Assembly: GCF_024055725.1 (NCBI RefSeq)
Contig: NZ_JAMXMX010000014.1
Coordinates: 124,001 to 188,000, forward strand
Length of the DNA stretch: 64,000 bases
From: Actinoallomurus spadix
GTDB lineage: Bacteria > Actinomycetota > Actinomycetes > Streptosporangiales > Streptosporangiaceae
Direction of reading: 5' to 3'
Part shown: positions 54,998 to 63,396 of the stretch, piece by piece
How positions within the stretch are numbered: the first letter of the stretch is position 1
Layout of the letters: each line of letters opens with the position of its first letter
Program-made: the position numbers and the translations under genes
Notes under the pieces: model-generated
The model's input: the letters and a program-made list of their open reading frames with translations, nothing else
The model's database searches: none
What the model was told of the DNA's origin: nothing

Positions 54998-55690
54998 ATG
55001 ACCGAGATCCTGCTGGCGGGCGTCGTCGGCTCGACCGCGTACGGCCTGGCCACCGCCGACTCCGACGTCGACCGGCTCGGCGTCTTCGCCGCGCCGACGG
55101 GCGCCCTGCTGGGCCTGCGCACGCCGCGCGAGTCGATCGTGACGACCGCGCCCGACCGGACCCTGCACGAGGCCCGCAAGTGGTGCCTTCTGGCGCTGGG
55201 CGGCAACCCGACCGTGATGGAACTGGTCTGGCTGCCCGACGACCTGTACGAGACGCGGACCACGTTCGGTGACGAACTGATCGGCATCCGCGCAGCCTTC
55301 CTGTCGGCGGAGCGGGTCCGGCACGCCTACCTCGGCTACGCGGGCCGGCAGTTCCGCAAGCTGGAGAACCACGAGGACGGCGCGTTCTCCGCCGGCGCCC
55401 GCAGGCGCACCGCCAAGCACGCCCGGCACCTGGCGCGGCTCGTTCACCAGGGCCGGGAGCTCTACGCCACCGGGCGGCTGCGCATCCGCCTCGACGACCC
55501 CGGCTGGTACCACCGTTTCGGCGACCGCGTCGCAGCCGGCGACCTGGAGGCCGGCCGCCGGCTGCTCGCCGAGGCCGAGACCGACTTCGGCCGCATCCGC
55601 ACGCCGCTGCCCGACCGCCCCGACGAGGCCCCCGTCGAGGACTGGCTGCGGGCCGTGCGCGCGGCCCACTACACGCCCGCGGCGGACTAG
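54998..55690 (+). CDS. Nucleotidyltransferase-superfamily protein (COG3541-like)
   Basis: A 230-residue protein with the polymerase-beta-type nucleotidyltransferase signature near the start (GVVGSTAYGLATADSDVDRLGVF: Gly-Ser plus an Asp-x-Asp metal pair). A helical C-terminal half follows (GGNPTVMELVWLPDD, then RTAKHARHLARLVHQ). The family is of unknown substrate. The ATG at 54998 is chosen because the motif must be near the N-terminus; a longer start at 54932 is possible. Confidence 0.82.
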   Translation: MTEILLAGVVGSTAYGLATADSDVDRLGVFAAPTGALLGLRTPRESIVTTAPDRTLHEARKWCLLALGGNPTVMELVWLPDDLYETRTTFGDELIGIRAAFLSAERVRHAYLGYAGRQFRKLENHEDGAFSAGARRRTAKHARHLARLVHQGRELYATGRLRIRLDDPGWYHRFGDRVAAGDLEAGRRLLAEAETDFGRIRTPLPDRPDEAPVEDWLRAVRAAHYTPAAD

Positions 55691-55767
55691 AAGCCGTCAC
55701 CGCACGAAAGAGACCACGGCGGCGAGGTCGCCGGCGCACCAGGACCTGCCGGAGGGGAATCAGGAGG

Positions 55768-58089
55768 TCAAAGGCGGGTTCGGCGGCCGGGGCGCAGGCG
55801 TTCCAGGCGCCACCAGGCGATGACGGTGAACAGCAGGCCGAGACCTGCCAGGACGCCCATGTCGATGCCCCAGGTGGTCGCGTCGGGATGCCAGAGCCGG
55901 TCCTCGATCGGCTTGTGCGGCAGGTGCGCCAGGTCCACGGTCGACGCCGCCGCGCCCAGTCCCCAGCGCGACGGCGTGATCCAGGCGACCTGCTCCAGGC
56001 CCGCCTTGCCCTGCAGCGGCATCAGGGCGCCGCAGAGGATCACCTGGGCCAGGGACAGCAGCACCAGCAGCGGCATCGTCTTCTCGGACGTGCTGACCGC
56101 CGCCGACACCAGCAGGCCCATCGCCATCGACACGATCGCCAGCCCGGCCATGGCCAGGATGAGCTCCGGGTACGGCGAGGTGAACGCGCCGTGCGCCGGC
56201 ATCGGGCGGAACGCCAGGCCGATGAGGACGAGCAGCACCGCCTGCGCCCCGGTGATCAGACCGAGGATGAGGATCTTCGACAGCAGGTAGATCCCCGCGG
56301 ACAGCCCTGCCGCGCGTTCCCGCCGGTAGATCGGGCGTTCCTTGACGAGTTCGCGCACGGAGTTGGCGGCGCCGACGAAGCACGCGCCGATGACGAGCGT
56401 CAGGAGCACCGACGCCGCGTCGTCGTTCTCGCCGCGGCCGGTCAGGCCGTGCGGCGCCGGCATCGCCCGGATCAGCAGCCCGACGACCAGGGGCAGCACC
56501 GCCAGTACGGCCAGGTAGCTGCGGTCCGACCCGATCACCGCGGTGTACCGGCGGCAGAGCGTGCCGAGCTGGGAGAACCGGCCCTGCCGCCGGGGCGGCG
56601 GTTCCGTCGTCGCCGGCTCCGGGCGGTGCACCTCGGCGTCGCCGTCCAGTCCCGACAGGACGTAGCGGGTGTACAGCGGCGCCATCCGGAACTCGGCGGC
56701 CCAGTCGCGGTCGGGCTCCCGGTCGAACGCCTGGAACACCTCGGCCCAGCTCTCCTTGCCGAAGAAGCCCAGGCCCTCCGCCGGCGGCCCGTAGTACGCC
56801 ACCCGGCCGCCGGGGACGAGGACGAGCAGGCGGTCGCACGTGTCCAGGTTCGCGACGCTGTGCGTGACCACGACGATCGTGCGGCCGTCGTGGGCCAGGT
56901 CGCGCATCATCTCCATGACGGACTTGTCCAGGCCGGGGTCCAGGCCGGACGTGGGCTCGTCGAGGAACAGCAGCGACGGCTTGGTCAACAGCTCCAGCGC
57001 GACGCTCACCCGCTTGCGCTGGCCGCCGGACAGGGCGTCGATCCGCGTCTCCGCGTGCGCGGTCAGGCCGAGCTCCTCGATCACCTCGTCGACCCGCCGG
57101 TCACGCTCCGCCGCGACCGTGTCCCCCGGGAATCTCAGCTCCGCGGCGTACCGCAGGGCCCGGCGGGTGGGCAGCTGGGTGTGCAGGATGTCCTCCTGCG
57201 GGACGAGGCCGATCCGGTGCCGCAGCTCCGCGTAGTGGCGGTACAGGTCCCGGTGGTCGTAGCGGACACCGCCCTCGGTCGCCGGGCGGGTTCCGGTCAC
57301 CGCGCCCAGCAGCGTCGACTTCCCGGCGCCGCTCGGGCCGATGACGCCCACGAGACAGCGCTCAGGGATCGGGAAGCTGACGTGGTCGAGCAGCACCTTC
57401 CCCTTCGCGGTCCGCACGGTGAGGTCCTGGGCGACCAGCGACACGTCACCGGTGTCGATGAACTCCCGTAGCTCGTCGCCGACGAGCCGGAAAGTGGCCC
57501 GCCCGATACCGACGATGTCACTTTCGGTGAGCGGCGCCGAGGTGATCCTTTTACCGTTGACGAAGGTGCCGTTATGGCCGCCGAGATCGGCGATCTCGTG
57601 CCGGCCGTCCGCCCTTTTCCGTAGCTCGGCGTGATACCGGGAAACGATCAGATCGGACAGCACGATGTCATTGTCCGGAGCGCGGCCGATCCGCAGCGGG
57701 CGGGACGGCACGTGTATGACGGAGGTCGGCCGGCGGTCCACGCCGGTGCGCGAGTCGAGCACCGGCGGAACCGAACAGGCCACCTGCGGCCCGCTCTCGG
57801 CGTTCCCCAGCCGGAAGACGATCTCGCCCTCGATACCGGCCCGCCGGACGCGCCGGGAGCCGGCGAACGTGCCGTTCGTGCTGCCCAGATCCTCTAACAG
57901 CCAGCCCTTGTCGTCGGTACGGAGGGCGGCGTGCCGCCAGGACACGCGGGCATCGGCGATCGCGATGTCGGCCGCCGGGTCACGGCCGATGGAGTACGAC
58001 CCCCCGGGCTGCAGTCTGCGGACGGCCTCCCTGGTCCGCACGACGAGAGCCGGCGGGGCCTTCGACGAGACAAAGCCCTCGGCCGTCAT
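55768..58089 (-). CDS. FHA-FHA-ABC exporter (Rv1747-like)
   Basis: 773 residues. Two forkhead-associated domains lie at ~20-95 (YSIGRDP, then VSWRHAAL, then LGSTNGTF) and ~130-205 (IGRAPDND, then VSRYHAEL, then GGHNGTFVNG). The ABC ATPase follows at ~225-450, with GPSGAGKST near 255, LSGGQRKR near 353 and LLFLDEPTSGLD. An ABC-2 membrane domain of six helices covers ~520-770. FHA domains bind phosphothreonine, so transport is probably controlled by Ser/Thr kinases, as for mycobacterial Rv1747. Substrate unknown; cell-envelope glycolipids are plausible given the nearby genes. Confidence 0.92.
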   Translation of the reverse strand: MTAEGFVSSKAPPALVVRTREAVRRLQPGGSYSIGRDPAADIAIADARVSWRHAALRTDDKGWLLEDLGSTNGTFAGSRRVRRAGIEGEIVFRLGNAESGPQVACSVPPVLDSRTGVDRRPTSVIHVPSRPLRIGRAPDNDIVLSDLIVSRYHAELRKRADGRHEIADLGGHNGTFVNGKRITSAPLTESDIVGIGRATFRLVGDELREFIDTGDVSLVAQDLTVRTAKGKVLLDHVSFPIPERCLVGVIGPSGAGKSTLLGAVTGTRPATEGGVRYDHRDLYRHYAELRHRIGLVPQEDILHTQLPTRRALRYAAELRFPGDTVAAERDRRVDEVIEELGLTAHAETRIDALSGGQRKRVSVALELLTKPSLLFLDEPTSGLDPGLDKSVMEMMRDLAHDGRTIVVVTHSVANLDTCDRLLVLVPGGRVAYYGPPAEGLGFFGKESWAEVFQAFDREPDRDWAAEFRMAPLYTRYVLSGLDGDAEVHRPEPATTEPPPRRQGRFSQLGTLCRRYTAVIGSDRSYLAVLAVLPLVVGLLIRAMPAPHGLTGRGENDDAASVLLTLVIGACFVGAANSVRELVKERPIYRRERAAGLSAGIYLLSKILILGLITGAQAVLLVLIGLAFRPMPAHGAFTSPYPELILAMAGLAIVSMAMGLLVSAAVSTSEKTMPLLVLLSLAQVILCGALMPLQGKAGLEQVAWITPSRWGLGAAASTVDLAHLPHKPIEDRLWHPDATTWGIDMGVLAGLGLLFTVIAWWRLERLRPGRRTRL

Positions 58090-58215
58090 ATCTCCGGAGT
58101 GTAGATCGGAAGTCGGGAAACGCCCATGACTTTCTCATCACTTTGACGTCAGGCCATTGACGACGCCCCCGAGGTGGAATTTGCTGATGCTCATGACGAC
58201 CCTCACCCTCGTCTA

Positions 58216-58953
58216 ATGAGCGCGCACGAGAGCGAATGGACCCGCCCGGACGGCCTCCCGCCGCGCCGCCCGGGCGGCCCGCCGCCGAAACGGCGCCGCA
58301 GGCGGCCACTGATCATCGTGCTGGTCGTCCTCCTCGTGCTGCTGGGCCTCCTCGTCGCCGCCGACCGGCTCGCCGCCGCGTACGCCGAGAACCGCATCGC
58401 CGGTGAGATCCGGAAGCAGGGCTTCAGCGCCCGGCCTCACGTCACGATCGACGGCTTCCCCTTCCTGACCCAGGTCCTGAACCGCCATTTCCCCCACGCC
58501 CACATGACCGCCCGGAACGTGCGGCAGGGACCGGTCACGATCAGCCTCATCGAAGGGGACGTACGCGACGTGCGCGTCGACTCCGGGTTCCGCAAGGGCA
58601 CCCTCGGCCGGGTGGACGGCACCGCGACGATCGGGTTCGGCGACCTGGCCAAGGCCTCCGACCAGCCCGGCGTGCGGTTCACGGCGGCGGGCCCGGACAA
58701 GGTGAAGGGGGACGTCGACTTCGGCATCGGGTCCGGCACGGTGGTCTGGCAGGTGACCAAGGTCGGCCGGGACCGGATCCGGGTCCGCCCGCTGTCGGCC
58801 GAGGGGTTCTCCCTGTCCGACCTGGACGAGGACCTCGACTTCACGGTGCCGGTCGGCGGGCTGCCGCTCGGCCTGACGTTCGAGAGCCTGTCGGTCACCG
58901 CGAAGGGCGTCGCGCTGCACATCTCCGGCGCGCACATCGCCTTCAGCGGCTGA
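58216..58953 (+). CDS. DUF2993 (LmeA-like) membrane-anchored protein
   Basis: About 245 residues: a Pro/Arg-rich cytoplasmic start, one membrane helix (IIVLVVLLVLLGLLVAADRL, near 34-53), then an outside domain with the DUF2993 pattern (VTIDGFPFLTQVLNRHFPHAHMTARN, ending PLGLTFESLSVTAKGVALHISG). The best-known relative is mycobacterial LmeA, involved in lipomannan/lipoarabinomannan maturation. No clear ribosome-binding site separates the ATG at 58216 from a GTG at 58174. It is divergent from the FHA exporter. Confidence 0.82.
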   Translation: MSAHESEWTRPDGLPPRRPGGPPPKRRRRRPLIIVLVVLLVLLGLLVAADRLAAAYAENRIAGEIRKQGFSARPHVTIDGFPFLTQVLNRHFPHAHMTARNVRQGPVTISLIEGDVRDVRVDSGFRKGTLGRVDGTATIGFGDLAKASDQPGVRFTAAGPDKVKGDVDFGIGSGTVVWQVTKVGRDRIRVRPLSAEGFSLSDLDEDLDFTVPVGGLPLGLTFESLSVTAKGVALHISGAHIAFSG

Positions 58954-58994
58954 GCCGCGCGGACCGGCGGCACGGGACGCGAGGTGCCGCGGGG

Positions 58995-59837
58995 TCAGGC
59001 GCCGGTCGCGGCGCGGGCGCGGGCGGCTCGGGCGTACTGGTCGTCGAAGCGGCGCGGGAAGGGCAGCATCCGGTGCCGCTCCGGCCACCGGGCGAGCTGG
59101 CGGACCGCGTTGCAGCCCGCGGCGGTGACGATCCGCTCCGCGCCGGCGAACAGCGGCCAGGCCGGGTACACGTCGTGGTGCGCGATCCCCGGCGGCAGGA
59201 CGTCCGGGCGGCTCGGCGACAGCAGGGTGAACTCCGGGCGCGCGCCCTCGATCGCCGCGACGTCCAGCGCGTACGCGACGAGTTCCGCCACCTCGGCGGC
59301 CGGTCCGGAGTGCACGATCAGCCAGCCGCCGGGCGCGACGGGGACGGCGGGCGCCGGCTCCGGCGGGTCGGCCAGCGTCAGCGGTACGACCGCGGACGAC
59401 ACGGAGTCCAGGTACGCGCGATGCGCGCCGCCGACCGGCTCGACGAGCAGGGTCTCGGCGAACCGGAGGGAGTCGGCGGCGAGCAGCGGCAGGTAGGCGT
59501 CCCAGCGCAGCAGGCGGGAGAGGTGGACGACACGGGTGCCCGCCGGGACGGCGGCGGCGCTCAGCTCGCCGGACAGCCCGGCGGGGAACGCGTCGACGAC
59601 GAACTCACGCGGCCGTAGCCTGGCCAGGGTCCCGCCGATCCAGTGCGTCAGCCCGTCCCGGTCCAGCCCTGCAGGCGCGGACAGCACCCGGTGGCCGGCC
59701 ACGACCCTCGGGTCACCCGCGAACGGTGAACCGGTCAGGATCGCCACCGGCCCGCCGGCCGGCCCGCGCGTGTGCAGGTAGGCGCGGATGCGGGTGAGGT
59801 GGCCGAGTCCCCCGCCCTGCGCATAGCAGACGATCAA
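58995..59837 (-). CDS. GT-B-fold glycosyltransferase-like protein (MurG-like)
   Basis: About 280 residues. A Rossmann-like start (LIVCYAQGGGLGHLTRIRAYL) and a second Rossmann half with a nucleotide-binding end (FAGAERIVTAAGCNAVRQLARWPERHRMLPFP) recall GT28/MurG-like transferases. I chose the TTG at 59837 because the frame immediately upstream has poor third-position G+C, while a different frame there (the 37-residue ORF) is strongly coding and its TGA overlaps this TTG. A GTG at 59897 is the alternative. Last gene of the glycan operon. Confidence 0.7.
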   Translation of the reverse strand: MIVCYAQGGGLGHLTRIRAYLHTRGPAGGPVAILTGSPFAGDPRVVAGHRVLSAPAGLDRDGLTHWIGGTLARLRPREFVVDAFPAGLSGELSAAAVPAGTRVVHLSRLLRWDAYLPLLAADSLRFAETLLVEPVGGAHRAYLDSVSSAVVPLTLADPPEPAPAVPVAPGGWLIVHSGPAAEVAELVAYALDVAAIEGARPEFTLLSPSRPDVLPPGIAHHDVYPAWPLFAGAERIVTAAGCNAVRQLARWPERHRMLPFPRRFDDQYARAARARAATGA

Positions 59838-59947
59838 CTCAGGCTCGCCGGCGCGGTGGCCAGGACGGCCCGCAGGTCCGGCGGCACCTCGCGGCACAAC
59901 AGGACCGCCGCCGTCAGGGCCGCCGGGCCCCGGGCCGTACGGTTCAC
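59834..59947 (-). CDS. 37-residue ORF translationally coupled between two glycosyltransferase genes
   Basis: The GTG at 59947 overlaps the stop of the upstream glycosyltransferase (GTGA), and its own TGA overlaps the TTG start of the next one (TTGA). Nearly every codon ends in G or C, in contrast to the other frames in this stretch. The peptide (VNRTARGPAALTAAVLL, then a Cys and LRAVLATAPASLS) is small, mildly hydrophobic and of no recognised family. It could be a microprotein, or an in-frame relic whose main role is coupling. Confidence 0.55.
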   Translation of the reverse strand: MNRTARGPAALTAAVLLCREVPPDLRAVLATAPASLS

Positions 59948-61053
59948 GCCGTTCCCTTCGCGGTCTCGGTCAGCACGGCCAGGTAGCCGGCCGTCTCGGC
60001 CTCCGGGGTGAAGTTCCGGCGCACGCGTTCACCTGCCGCCGCGCCCCGCTTGGCCAGTTCCTCGTCCGTCGCCCGCGCGGCGCGGTCGACGGCGGCGCGG
60101 CAGCCGTGCGGGTCTCCCGCGCGGAACGTGAAGCCGATCTCCTCGTCGGCCAGGTCCGCCAGGCCCCCGGCGTCGGAGGCGAGCAGCGGCAGCCCGAGCG
60201 CGGCGGCCTCCAGCGAGACGTTCGGCAGCCCGTCATAGAACGAGGGCAGGGCGACCAGATCGCAGGACGCGTACACGCCCGGCAGTTCGTACCGGTCCAG
60301 GAACGGCATCCGGGTATGCGGCAGGCCGGCCAGCCGCTCCTCCATCCCGTCCTCGACCTCGCCGACGAGGAGCAGGTGGAACGCCTGCGCGTGCCCGGAG
60401 GCGGCCAGCGCGTCGAGCAGGAAGCCGACGCCCTTCTTGTTCTTCAGCTGCCCGACGAGGCCGAGCACCCGCCGGCCGGGCTGGACGTGCGCCGCCCGCC
60501 ACTCGCGCGCCCGGGCCCGCTCGGAGGGCAGGACCTCCCAGTCGGCCGTGTCGATGCTGTTGGCCACCCAGGTCACGGCGGTGCCGGGGACGAGCGCGGA
60601 CACCAGCGGGCCGTGCGACCGGGCGACGACGCAGACGCGGGCGGAGGCGCGCAGCGCCGTCAGCAGCGCCTCGCGGCGGCGCAGCGAGAAGACGCCGGTG
60701 TCGAAGTCGTTGCCGCGCAGCAGCGTGACCAGCGGCGCGCCCAGCCAGGCCGCCAGCACCGGCGCGCCGAGCAGGGCGTACGTCCCGCCGAAGGCGACGA
60801 CGTGGGTGTAGTCCTCGCCGGCCAGCTCCGTCCACAGGCGGCGCAGCGCGTGCTCGGGGTTGTCCTCCAGCGGGACGACGAGCAGCCGGCCGCCGGCCTC
60901 GCGGTCCACCCGCCAGGGCCGCGGCCGGTGGCTCAGGTGCGCGACGTCGATCTCGGCGCCCGCCGCGCGCAGGCCGCGGACGATGCGGTCACACGACTCC
61001 GCCATCCCACCACGGCTCGGCGGGTAGTGCTCGGTGATCCACAGGACGCGCAT
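59944..61053 (-). CDS. Glycosyltransferase family 4
   Basis: 369 residues with GT-B/GT4 features: MRVLWITEHYPPSRGGMAE at the start, LGLVGQLKNKKGVGFLLDAL near 190, and the conserved EX7E-type region with PSFYDGLPNVSLEAAALGLPLLASDAGG near 280. Retaining transfer of a sugar from a nucleotide donor to a glycan or lipid acceptor is expected. The ATG at 61053 overlaps the previous stop (TGATG). Confidence 0.92.
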   Translation of the reverse strand: MRVLWITEHYPPSRGGMAESCDRIVRGLRAAGAEIDVAHLSHRPRPWRVDREAGGRLLVVPLEDNPEHALRRLWTELAGEDYTHVVAFGGTYALLGAPVLAAWLGAPLVTLLRGNDFDTGVFSLRRREALLTALRASARVCVVARSHGPLVSALVPGTAVTWVANSIDTADWEVLPSERARAREWRAAHVQPGRRVLGLVGQLKNKKGVGFLLDALAASGHAQAFHLLLVGEVEDGMEERLAGLPHTRMPFLDRYELPGVYASCDLVALPSFYDGLPNVSLEAAALGLPLLASDAGGLADLADEEIGFTFRAGDPHGCRAAVDRAARATDEELAKRGAAAGERVRRNFTPEAETAGYLAVLTETAKGTA

Positions 61054-61409
61054 CAACTGTCGACCCAGTCGTTCCCGTCGTCGCCGTCGAAGCCGTCGCC
61101 GTCGTAGCCGCCCACGTCGAAGCCGTCGCCCGCGTCGAACTGGCCCCGGTCGTAGGAGTCGAACCGCGAGTACCAGACCGCGTCGTTGTACATGCCGGAG
61201 CTCTGCTCGTAGTAGCGGCGGCGGTAGCCGCGCGCCCACCCGGGGTGGAAGGGGTCCGCGTAGGCCTGGGCGGCGGCGCACTCGGGGCACTGGCCCTGGG
61301 GGTCGACGTGCCGGGCGCAGACGGATCGGCCGCAGCGGCACACGGTGACCGACGGCCGGCCGCACCGGCCGAGCACGAAGAAGCCGGTCGTGACGGCACA
61401 GGGGTTCAC
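61053..61409 (-). CDS. Small Cys-rich (zinc-ribbon-like) protein with an acidic Gly/Asp tail
   Basis: 118 residues. The first ~45 contain eight Cys and a His in paired arrangements (CGRPSVTVCRCGRSVCARH, then CPEC), enough for two zinc sites. A Tyr/Arg segment (WARGYRRRYYEQSSGMY) follows, then an Asp/Gly-rich C-terminus. No catalytic motif and no family recognised. The GTG at 61409 overlaps the upstream stop (GTGA), and its stop overlaps the glycosyltransferase start, so it is made in fixed ratio with its neighbours. Confidence 0.75.
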   Translation of the reverse strand: MNPCAVTTGFFVLGRCGRPSVTVCRCGRSVCARHVDPQGQCPECAAAQAYADPFHPGWARGYRRRYYEQSSGMYNDAVWYSRFDSYDRGQFDAGDGFDVGGYDGDGFDGDDGNDWVDS

Positions 61410-62134
61410 GCGGTTCTCCTCACGGTCGCCGCGGGCGGCGTCCACCGGAACGGTTCGGTCGCCACCGCCAGGATCCACTGCAGCTGGTCCTGCTCGGCGG
61501 GCGCCGGGCCGAGCTTCGCCGTCGCGCTGATCACCGTCCGTTTGGCGGACTTGATCCGCACCCCGACGGACCGCGGCGGCGGGCTGCCCGGCCGTCGTAC
61601 CTCCTGGCCGGGCTGCAGGGTGCGCCGGGCGGTGATCCGCTGGACGGCCTTGCTCTTGGTCTTGACCTTGTGCTTGCCGCGGGGGTTGACCTTGTGGATC
61701 CTCCGGTAGCGGACCCGGTCGGTGACGGTCAGCTCGAGGACGCTGCCGTCCCGCAGCTCGGCCCGCACCGCGAGCCAGGGGTCGTGCGCGAACCACTCGG
61801 TGATGTTGCGCACCCGCCCACGCCCTGGGAATTTCCGGCTCGGCCCGGTCTTCTCGGGCACTTTGGGGCCGCGCAGGTCGGCGGTGATGCCGATGGCGCC
61901 CTTCGGCGCGACGTCCTCGCACAGCACCCGGATCAGCGGGACCAGCACGGCCACCGTCCGGTCCGGCAGGCGCCACTTGCGCCGTTTCACCGTCTCCGCG
62001 TGCCGGGCGAGGCTGGCCACCACGGCGTCCCACTCCGCCGGCGGGAGCGTGACGGACGCGGTGCGCTGCCAGATGAGCCCTTGGTGCACCGGGTGGAACC
62101 GCTCGATCGCCGCCCGTGTCTTCCGCCAGAACAT
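61406..62134 (-). CDS. Unknown 242-residue protein in the glycan operon
   Basis: A soluble basic protein with no signal peptide or membrane segment. Visible blocks are FWRKTRAAIERFHPVHQGLIW at the start, VKRRKWRLPDRTVAVLVPLIRVLCED near 50, KGAIGITADLRGPK near 80, and a very basic KVNPRGKHKVKTKSKAVQRITARR near 145. I do not recognise the family. It overlaps the small Cys-rich gene by 4 bases, so the two are probably partners. A CGATATC-N5-GATATCG dyad lies 9 bases upstream of its ATG. Confidence 0.7.
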   Translation of the reverse strand: MFWRKTRAAIERFHPVHQGLIWQRTASVTLPPAEWDAVVASLARHAETVKRRKWRLPDRTVAVLVPLIRVLCEDVAPKGAIGITADLRGPKVPEKTGPSRKFPGRGRVRNITEWFAHDPWLAVRAELRDGSVLELTVTDRVRYRRIHKVNPRGKHKVKTKSKAVQRITARRTLQPGQEVRRPGSPPPRSVGVRIKSAKRTVISATAKLGPAPAEQDQLQWILAVATEPFRWTPPAATVRRTA

Positions 62135-62142
62135 GGCCGGAC

Positions 62143-62161
62143 GATATCAACCGGATATCGC
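62143..62161. promoter_or_regulatory. Dyad CGATATC-N5-GATATCG just upstream of the 242-residue gene
   Basis: Perfect 7-bp arms, 9 bases before the ATG at 62134, in the 71-base gap after the preceding glycosyltransferase. The gap break and dyad suggest an internal promoter with an operator. Confidence 0.4.
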
Positions 62162-62205
62162 CCGGGATAAGCCTCAAACGGCACCTCTGACCTCTACGGT
62201 CCGGG

Positions 62206-63396
62206 TCAGCGGCGCACGACAGGAGGCGTCAGGAGGTCGTACACCTCCGACAGCCGGGCACGGGCCGCCGACCAGGTGAGGCCCTCCTCGATCCGCCGCC
62301 GGCCGCGCTCGCCCATCGCGCGGGCGGCCTCCGGATACTCCAACAGGACGCGCAGGACGCGGGCCAGCTCGGCGGGACGGTCCGGGGCCACCAGCCGGCC
62401 GTGCTCCCGATCGGTCATGATCTCCCGTACGACGGGCAGGTCGGAGGCGACCACCGGGACCCCCGCGGCCATCGACTCCAGGATCTTCAGCGGCGCGCAG
62501 CCCTGATCGAGGTTGCGCGCGCAGGCGGTCAGCGGCGCGACCGAGATCGCGGCGTTCGCCAGCCAGCCCGCCACCTCCGGGTGCGGAAGCGTGAACCGCC
62601 AGAGCAGACGGTCCGCGACGCCGACGCGCTCGGCGAGCCGCCGCAGCGGGCGGGCCCGGCGTTCCGGCACGGACGAGCAGATGACGAGCCGCAGGTCGGG
62701 CAGGTCCGCGAGCCGGGCGAACGCCCGCAGCAGCACGTCGACGCCCTGCCACGGCTGCAGCGCCCCGACGTAGACGAGGTAGCGGTCCGGCGCGCCGTCC
62801 GGGCGGGGCGCGGCGGCGGGCACGTCGGCGCCGTTCGGCACGAGGTGGATCTTCGTTTCGGGCACGCCGCGGCGGGCCAGCGCACCCGCGATGACCCACG
62901 AGGGCACCACGACCGCGTCGGCGCCCTCCAGGCAGACCCGCTCCAGGTCCGCGATCTTCGCCAGCGTGGCGGGGGTCACCGACGGGCGGGTGTGCGCGAG
63001 CTCGACGGACGGCAGGCCGTTCACCTCGTACACGACGCGGTGGCGCCGGCCGGGGAGGGTGACCACCGGCAGCGCGCCCCACGGATCGCGCACGTGGCAG
63101 ATCCGCAGGGTGTCGCGGTGCGGCTCGACGTGCGCGGCGACCCACCGGGAGTACGCCTCGGCGCGGTCGAGGAGGTTCGGGATCTGCTCGCCGAAGCGGG
63201 CGATCTCGATGCCGCCTGCCTCCCGCTGGTAGCGCGGCAGCGGCCCGCCGCCGAGCACGCCGAGCAGGCCGCCGTCGAAACGGGCGAACAGCTCGGCCGC
63301 CATGTGCCCGATGTGCACGGCCGACCCCTTGCTCGACGGGAACCGGTCGAAGGCGAAGTAGGCGGCGCGCACGGCCGCCGGGGCCCCGGAGGTCAT
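62206..63396 (-). CDS. Glycosyltransferase family 4
   Basis: 396 residues, GT-B/GT4: AAYFAFDRFPSSKGSAVHIGHM at the start (with the acceptor-side GSA-x-x-H), HLVPNGADVP near 190, YLVYVGALQPWQGVDVLLRAF near 215, and KILESMAAGVPVVASDLPVVREI near 305. The ATG at 63396 is chosen because it overlaps the epimerase stop by 4 bases, as elsewhere in this operon. Sugar donor and acceptor unknown. Confidence 0.92.
   Translation of the reverse strand: MTSGAPAAVRAAYFAFDRFPSSKGSAVHIGHMAAELFARFDGGLLGVLGGGPLPRYQREAGGIEIARFGEQIPNLLDRAEAYSRWVAAHVEPHRDTLRICHVRDPWGALPVVTLPGRRHRVVYEVNGLPSVELAHTRPSVTPATLAKIADLERVCLEGADAVVVPSWVIAGALARRGVPETKIHLVPNGADVPAAAPRPDGAPDRYLVYVGALQPWQGVDVLLRAFARLADLPDLRLVICSSVPERRARPLRRLAERVGVADRLLWRFTLPHPEVAGWLANAAISVAPLTACARNLDQGCAPLKILESMAAGVPVVASDLPVVREIMTDREHGRLVAPDRPAELARVLRVLLEYPEAARAMGERGRRRIEEGLTWSAARARLSEVYDLLTPPVVRR

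Noticed and set aside
59838-59897. N-terminal extension of the MurG-like glycosyltransferase from GTG 59897
   Set aside because: The other frame (37-residue ORF) carries the coding bias in this stretch and is coupled at both ends.
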